Shown here piece after piece: positions 22,447 to 26,336 of a stretch of 26,336 bases of DNA (positions are counted from its first letter, which is position 1; each line of letters opens with the position of its first letter). The position numbers were made by a program, and so were the translations under genes. The notes below the pieces were generated by a model. The model was not told where the DNA came from. It saw only the letters and a program-made list of their open reading frames with translations, and ran no database searches. The stretch covers positions 1-26,336 of the forward strand of contig CAZVWF010000036.1 in assembly GCA_964630795.1 (NCBI GenBank), given 5' to 3'. The DNA is from SZUA-117 sp964630795 (GTDB taxonomy: Bacteria; Pseudomonadota; Gammaproteobacteria; Steroidobacterales; Woeseiaceae).

Positions 22447-23685
22447 TCAACCAAACGGTTTGTCAATTGATGGCGATAATACGGAAAAAAGCTCCGGACC
22501 GTCATCGCTTATGTACAGGCAGTCTTCGAGCCTGACGCCGAACTCGTCGAACAGGTAGATGCCCGGCTCATTTGAGAAACACATGCCTGGCGCAAGTTCC
22601 GTCGTCTCACCACGGACGAAATTGATCGGCTCATGTCCGTCCATGCCGATTCCGTGACCCAGGCGATGTGATAATCCCGGCGTTGCATAGTCCGGCCCGT
22701 AGCCTTCGCGCTCGTAATAATCACGCACAACATCGTCGACCCTGCCTGCCGGCGTCCCAACTGTTGCCGTCTCCAGGGCGATCTCCTGACCACGCTTGAC
22801 CGTGTCCCAGACCTTTCTTTGCTTCGCAGTCGGTTCGCCAAATACCCAGGTTCGCGAAATATCCGATTCGTAGTCGTGCACGGCGCAACCGCAATCCATC
22901 AGGATGATGCCGCCCTCCTTCGGATGCTGTACCTGGCTTGTGCCATGCGGGTACGCACTCGCCTCGTTCAGCAGCGCAATCGAGAATTGCGGTTCCCCGC
23001 CCAGCTTGCGCGTCGTTTCACTCATCAATGCAGAAATATCACGCGGTTCCATCGCCATATCGATATTTGCATGCACATGTCGATAGGCTGCCAGCGTCAC
23101 ATCGTTGGCAATCTGCATGAGCGCAATTTCCGCCGGAGACTTATACATACGACAACCACGCGCGATGTCCTTGCCGGAAACCACATCGAAGTCCGGTACT
23201 GCCTCCGCGATGCCATCGGCAATGAAATGACGAACTGTTTCCTCGATACCGATCTTGCCGGACTTGAGGCCGCGATCCGCCAATATGCCGGCGACGAGAT
23301 CAAACGGATTCTCGTGCTCGTGCCAGGTGCGGACGTCGTCTCCAAAGGTCATGCTTTCACGTACCGACGGCTCTTCAAAATAGGGCGTCACGAACGCAAT
23401 GTCGCCCTCAGCCGGGATGACCGCACCGGTAAACCGCTCGGAACGCCACCAGCGAACGCCGGTGAAATAGATCAGCGCGGACCCGGCCTCCAGGAGCAAC
23501 GCTTCGTAGCCCTTTTCCTGCATGAGCGTCTGCGCCTTCGCGACGCGGGCCAGTCGCTCGTCCACACCAATCGGAACGGCGGCGCCCGTCATATCGCTCA
23601 ATTCATCAGCAGCCAGTACCGGCGTTCCGGTCGCGGCCGTCAGGCTGACTGCGCCCGATAACTTCAGGAAGTCTCTCTTGTTCAT
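22447..23685 (-). CDS. Exported M24 family metallopeptidase (Xaa-Pro aminopeptidase-like)
   Basis: A 412-residue protein with the creatinase/aminopeptidase P fold. The five metal ligands are in order: Asp264 and Asp275 (MDCGCAVHDYESD), His344 (RLGHGIG), Glu373 (SNEPGIY) and Glu387 (VRLEDCL). The N-terminal domain (about 40-170) is the usual creatinase-N type. It begins MNKRDFLKLSG and ends its signal at VLAA. This resembles a Tat motif in which the first Arg is Lys (KRDFLK), so export is likely but the pathway is unsure. AGGA lies about seven bases before the ATG. Members split X-Pro dipeptides or N-terminal X-Pro bonds, while relatives act on creatine, ectoine derivatives or DMSP (DddP), so a non-peptide substrate is possible. 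It lies between the cytochrome c and FadJ-like genes. Confidence 0.86.
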   Translation of the reverse strand: MNKRDFLKLSGAVSLTAATGTPVLAADELSDMTGAAVPIGVDERLARVAKAQTLMQEKGYEALLLEAGSALIYFTGVRWWRSERFTGAVIPAEGDIAFVTPYFEEPSVRESMTFGDDVRTWHEHENPFDLVAGILADRGLKSGKIGIEETVRHFIADGIAEAVPDFDVVSGKDIARGCRMYKSPAEIALMQIANDVTLAAYRHVHANIDMAMEPRDISALMSETTRKLGGEPQFSIALLNEASAYPHGTSQVQHPKEGGIILMDCGCAVHDYESDISRTWVFGEPTAKQRKVWDTVKRGQEIALETATVGTPAGRVDDVVRDYYEREGYGPDYATPGLSHRLGHGIGMDGHEPINFVRGETTELAPGMCFSNEPGIYLFDEFGVRLEDCLYISDDGPELFSVLSPSIDKPFG

Positions 23686-23711
23686 ATTGAATCCTGTGAT
23701 GCGTCAGGCAT

Positions 23712-23727
23712 CCGGTGCGCGCGCCGG
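23712..23727 (-). other. Short GC hairpin between cytochrome c and M24 genes
   Basis: A 16-base near-palindrome of alternating G and C (CCGG at one end, GCCGG at the other) can form a six-pair stem in the 110-base gap between the cytochrome and peptidase genes. There is no following T-run. It may mark an mRNA processing or partial termination site, dividing the minus-strand run in two, or be chance in GC-rich DNA. Confidence 0.2.
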
Positions 23728-23795
23728 TCGCCAGGATGTCGCTCGAAAGGGAGCATTAAAGGATCGCCGTCAACTTCAATGGACGAGCGTGGTGG

Positions 23796-24200
23796 CTACT
23801 CCGATTTCGCGTCGTCCAGGATGCCCTGCAACGCTGGAATATCCTCCACCGGCGGCGGATCGTCGACCAGGGTCATGATATAGGCATAGATATCCAGGGC
23901 ATCCTCATCCGACAGACTGCTCGCCGGGTAATGCGGCATGGTCTGCGTCGAGAACGCCGGGTTTTGGTTGCCCCGCGCCCGCAGGTACAACAGGAACACC
24001 TGCTCATTAACCATTACGCCACTCGACTGGTTCGCAATGTCGTGCCGGCCGATACCACCATAGCCATGACACCCGTAGCACGCGTAGTCATAGTAGGCCT
24101 GCTTGCCACGCTCAGCGTCGCCCGTCGCCTGTGCGATCACGACAGAGGTGGCGAGCAAGGCGGTGACAGCCGCAATTAATGTCGTTTTCTTCATCGTCAT
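23796..24200 (-). CDS. Small periplasmic c-type cytochrome
   Basis: A monoheme class I cytochrome c of about 134 residues. It has a signal peptide (MKKTTLIAAVTALLATSVVIAQA), the heme-attachment motif CYGCH (residues 41-45 from the ATG at 24200), and a probable axial Met in TQTMPHYP (about residue 88). An Asp/Glu/Pro-rich tail (VDDPPPVEDIP) closes the protein. The ATG at 24200 overlaps the upstream TGA by one base (TGATG), so translation is probably coupled to the TPP-enzyme gene; an ATG at 24194 is an equally good signal-peptide start. It is a soluble electron carrier in the periplasm. The tight linkage suggests it accepts electrons from the exported TPP enzyme. There is no other redox partner in the operon. 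Confidence 0.88.
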   Translation of the reverse strand: MTMKKTTLIAAVTALLATSVVIAQATGDAERGKQAYYDYACYGCHGYGGIGRHDIANQSSGVMVNEQVFLLYLRARGNQNPAFSTQTMPHYPASSLSDEDALDIYAYIMTLVDDPPPVEDIPALQGILDDAKSE

Positions 24201-26116
24201 CACCGGGGTTGCGTCAAAACGTCGATCAGGTACGGCTCGCCGCTCAGCACCGCGTTCACGCCGCGCTCCAGCGCCGCATAGAGGTCATCCGGGTTGCTGA
24301 TGGGTCCCTCACTCTTCATGCCGTAGCCCTTCGCGATACTCGCGTAGTCAATGAACGGGTCCCGGAATGTCGTGCCGATATGCATGCGTTCCGTGCCACG
24401 TCCGCGGACGCCCGCGAGGTGTTGCAGATACATGAGTTCCATGTGGTACGCGCGATTGTTGTGCATGATGTTCAGGACTGGAAGCTGGTGGTGTGCCGCC
24501 GTCCAGACGGAGCCTGGCGCATAGTTGAAGTCGCCGTCGCCCTGGATGTTAATGACGATCCGGTCACGCGCTTTCGCAGCAAGCCCGGCGCCGGTACTGG
24601 ACCCAAGCACATACCCAAGCGCTGCCGCCGGGTACATTCCGAGGTAGCTGTAAGGCCGGTCGTGCTCCCAAAGCTGGGCATGGTGCGAGCCGGCGAAGAT
24701 CGTGCCGGAAGCCAGGCACCAGTCGTGATCCTTGATCAGCGGCCATAGCTCGCCAAAAACGCGTGCCGTGCTGATCGGGCTGCCATTCCAGCCTTTGCGT
24801 TTTTCCTCGACCGCTTTTTCCAGCATCGCAACGCGTGCATCGCGATTGGCCTTCCGATGCTTGACCGTACGCGCCGACATCGCATTTCGATTACGTGCGT
24901 TGATCTTCTTGCTCGCGGCTTCGATGATCTGCGGCAGGCTCGCCTCAGCGTCACCAACAATGTCGTATTCGCCAGGGGTGTTCCGTTGCGGGCGCACCGG
25001 CGGCCGGACATTGCCGAAGCCGATTCCCATCAGGTCGCGATCATCAAACGCGCGAACACTGGGATTCTGAATAGAGGCATGCGTGCCGGGACGCTCCAGG
25101 CCCAGCACGTAATCGTAGTTTTCGTCAGCGCCCGGACCACATAAGGCGTGTGTTTGCGGAAAACTCATCGGTCCGAAAGTCGCTCGCGTCTGGACTGAAG
25201 CGCCTACGAGTTCCGCCAGTTCCACGGCCCGATCGATACCTTCCGGTGTGCGGAGCCGACCGACATTCATCCGCGGATTCGTGGCAGCGACCAGTCGATC
25301 GGCAATGCGATCGGCATCGGCATCACTGACGCCCTCGATCACCGGCGGCCGGAACCGGGGCACCTGCACATCACCCGCTTCCTGCTTCTGAATTTCGGCA
25401 TCGAGCACGACCACGACAGGGGCCATTGGCGGTGTCATGGCCTGGCGATAGGCCTCTTGCAAGGCATCCAGTGTTTCTTCGAGGGTTTCCGGTGTCGCGT
25501 CCCACTTGGTATACGAACGGACCATGCCAGCGATGTCGTCTGCCGTATGTTGCTGGCGGGCACCAAAATCTTCGCGACCGATCAACACGATCACCGGCGA
25601 CTGGCCCAGGAAAGCCTGGTAGATGGCCATCGAGGCATGCTGCAAACCAATGGTTCCTAAAACTAGCGCACAGATCGGCTTGCCTTCACAGCGCGCATAC
25701 CCGTGCGCCATATCGACGGCCGATTCTTCATGGAGTGCCGTAATGAATTCCGGCATGACGTTGGGCTTGTCGCCATAGTTGACGATCGATTCCTGCAGCC
25801 CTTCAAACGTCGAGCCTGGATTCGAGACCACGTACTCGATGTCCATCTCGCGCAGGACCTCCACCATCAGGTCGGAGCCCGGTCGCTTGACCGCAGGCTG
25901 CACGTCGGTTGGTGGAATTGCTGCGCCCACTTCGCGTGCCATCTGCCCGTCGGACGGCGGTGACACGCTAGCCACGGCCTCCTGCCGGGCGGACGCGCCT
26001 GGCGATTCTGCACCGGCACGGGTCGGAATAATGGAAGCGGCGCCGGCAGCGGCCCCGGTGCCCAGGAATTCGCGGCGGCTGATCCGGGCCTTGTCGTCTT
26101 CGGTTTTCTTTGTCAT
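24200..26116 (-). CDS. Tat-exported thiamine-diphosphate-dependent enzyme
   Basis: A protein of 638 residues with the three-domain plan of the acetolactate synthase/pyruvate oxidase/benzoylformate decarboxylase family. The Pyr domain has the likely catalytic glutamate in LHEESAVDMAHGYAR (Glu130 or Glu131) and GTIGLQHA. The PP domain carries the Mg/ThDP motif beginning QGDGDFNY (525-532) and ending HNN at about 552-554. The N-terminus has a textbook twin-arginine signal, SRREFLGTGAAAGAA (13-27), and a low-complexity linker to about residue 75. Tat exports folded, cofactor-loaded proteins, so the enzyme would act in the periplasm. I do not see the reaction; decarboxylation or oxidation of a 2-oxo acid is the family norm. 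The stop overlaps the cytochrome c start. It is divergent from the HpaD-like gene at the window edge. Confidence 0.88.
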   Translation of the reverse strand: MTKKTEDDKARISRREFLGTGAAAGAASIIPTRAGAESPGASARQEAVASVSPPSDGQMAREVGAAIPPTDVQPAVKRPGSDLMVEVLREMDIEYVVSNPGSTFEGLQESIVNYGDKPNVMPEFITALHEESAVDMAHGYARCEGKPICALVLGTIGLQHASMAIYQAFLGQSPVIVLIGREDFGARQQHTADDIAGMVRSYTKWDATPETLEETLDALQEAYRQAMTPPMAPVVVVLDAEIQKQEAGDVQVPRFRPPVIEGVSDADADRIADRLVAATNPRMNVGRLRTPEGIDRAVELAELVGASVQTRATFGPMSFPQTHALCGPGADENYDYVLGLERPGTHASIQNPSVRAFDDRDLMGIGFGNVRPPVRPQRNTPGEYDIVGDAEASLPQIIEAASKKINARNRNAMSARTVKHRKANRDARVAMLEKAVEEKRKGWNGSPISTARVFGELWPLIKDHDWCLASGTIFAGSHHAQLWEHDRPYSYLGMYPAAALGYVLGSSTGAGLAAKARDRIVINIQGDGDFNYAPGSVWTAAHHQLPVLNIMHNNRAYHMELMYLQHLAGVRGRGTERMHIGTTFRDPFIDYASIAKGYGMKSEGPISNPDDLYAALERGVNAVLSGEPYLIDVLTQPR

Positions 26117-26140
26117 AGCCTGCGCCTGTGAGGGGGTGTT

Positions 26141-26167
26141 GTCTGATTAAAACTTAAGATAGCAGAC
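26141..26167. promoter_or_regulatory. Inverted repeat over a likely promoter of the TPP-enzyme operon
   Basis: GTCTG (26141-26145) and CAGAC (26163-26167) flank an AT-rich 17-base core. On the minus strand the same stretch contains TGC followed by TATCTT (26164-26156), a fair extended -10 element that would start transcription about 30 bases before the TPP-enzyme ATG. The overlap of palindrome and -10 is what a repressor operator would look like. The arms are only five bases, so this is weak. Confidence 0.3.
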
Positions 26168-26299
26168 CCCCCGGCGTTTCGGCCATTTGTTTCGCATAGT
26201 GCACAAAGGGCAGGTCTTGTAGTGAGAGATACGGATGGACGGTTCCCCCACCCCCTGTGGATAATCGGTCAGGCGTTTTATCAGCGAGGCACCGACATC

Positions 26300-26336
26300 A
26301 TGGGCGAAATCGTATTAGCGGCAAAAATCACTCACG
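26300..26336 (+). CDS. Start of a class III extradiol dioxygenase gene, HpaD-like (cut by window edge)
   Basis: From the ATG at 26300 the frame reads MGEIVLAAKITH and runs off the window. These residues match the conserved N-terminus of LigB-type 3,4-dihydroxyphenylacetate 2,3-dioxygenases, where this His is an iron ligand followed by VPSM. GAGG lies about nine bases upstream. HpaD opens the ring of homoprotocatechuate in the 4-hydroxyphenylacetate pathway. Only twelve codons are visible, so the call depends on recognising that short peptide and may equally indicate a related extradiol enzyme. The 183-base gap to the divergent TPP-enzyme gene holds C-rich tracts and no other gene. Confidence 0.55.
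   Translation, partial: MGEIVLAAKITH

Noticed and set aside
1..26336. Mobile element, prophage, CRISPR array or tRNA-associated island
   Set aside because: No transposase, integrase, terminal repeats, spaced direct repeats or tRNA-like cloverleaf was seen in the window.

Overview
The window is a GC-rich (high fifties percent by eye), gene-dense stretch of a bacterial chromosome. Its gene families point to an aerobic, heterotrophic, probably marine Gammaproteobacterium: MetA/MetY methionine synthesis, two fatty-acid multifunctional enzymes, many exported hydrolases, a Rieske oxygenase and a cobalamin-type reductive-dehalogenase homologue. The phylum-level guess is inference from gene content; no rRNA or other marker gene is present. 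I saw no tRNA, rRNA, CRISPR array, transposase, integrase or phage gene. The only stretch of about 300 bases without an intact gene is the left end, which holds two gene remnants.

Left end (1-1435). A frameshifted C-terminal piece of a cyclopropane-fatty-acyl-phospholipid synthase (minus strand) abuts the ATP-binding half of a sensor histidine kinase (plus strand). Both homologies break within the same roughly 15 bp near position 325, so this is a rearrangement or an assembly chimera. An intact MOSC-domain gene follows, coupled to the kinase by GTGA.

Exported-protein block (1432-8209). This contains a secreted CehA/McbA-type PHP metallohydrolase, a multi-pass membrane protein of unknown function, an exported agmatinase-family ureohydrolase, a secreted NTF2-like protein and a YtcJ-type amidohydrolase with a lipoprotein signal. 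Genes alternate in orientation and are probably single transcription units.

Plus-strand run (8413-20278). Eight metabolic genes follow a Rieske oxygenase in one direction: metA, a cystathionine gamma-synthase/lyase-type enzyme, metY, an alpha/beta hydrolase, a FadN-type 3-hydroxyacyl-CoA dehydrogenase/enoyl-CoA hydratase, a large reductive-dehalogenase-like iron-sulfur protein with an internal duplication, a NUDIX hydrolase and an MBL-fold hydrolase. From metY to the end, most junctions are overlaps or gaps of only a few bases, so this looks like one operon. It joins homocysteine synthesis to acyl-CoA metabolism and an uncharacterised, probably corrinoid-dependent reductase.

Minus-strand run (26116-20358). 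A Tat-exported thiamine-diphosphate enzyme overlaps a small periplasmic c-type cytochrome gene. After these come an exported M24 aminopeptidase-like protein and a FadJ-type multifunctional enzyme. The TPP-enzyme/cytochrome pair suggests an oxidative 2-oxo-acid reaction in the periplasm that passes electrons to cytochrome c. Divergent from it, at the right edge, the first twelve codons of a gene resembling the class III extradiol dioxygenase HpaD are visible.

The two best candidates for undescribed biology are the tandem-duplicated reductive-dehalogenase-like protein inside a methionine/acyl-CoA operon, and the exported TPP enzyme with its overlapping cytochrome c.
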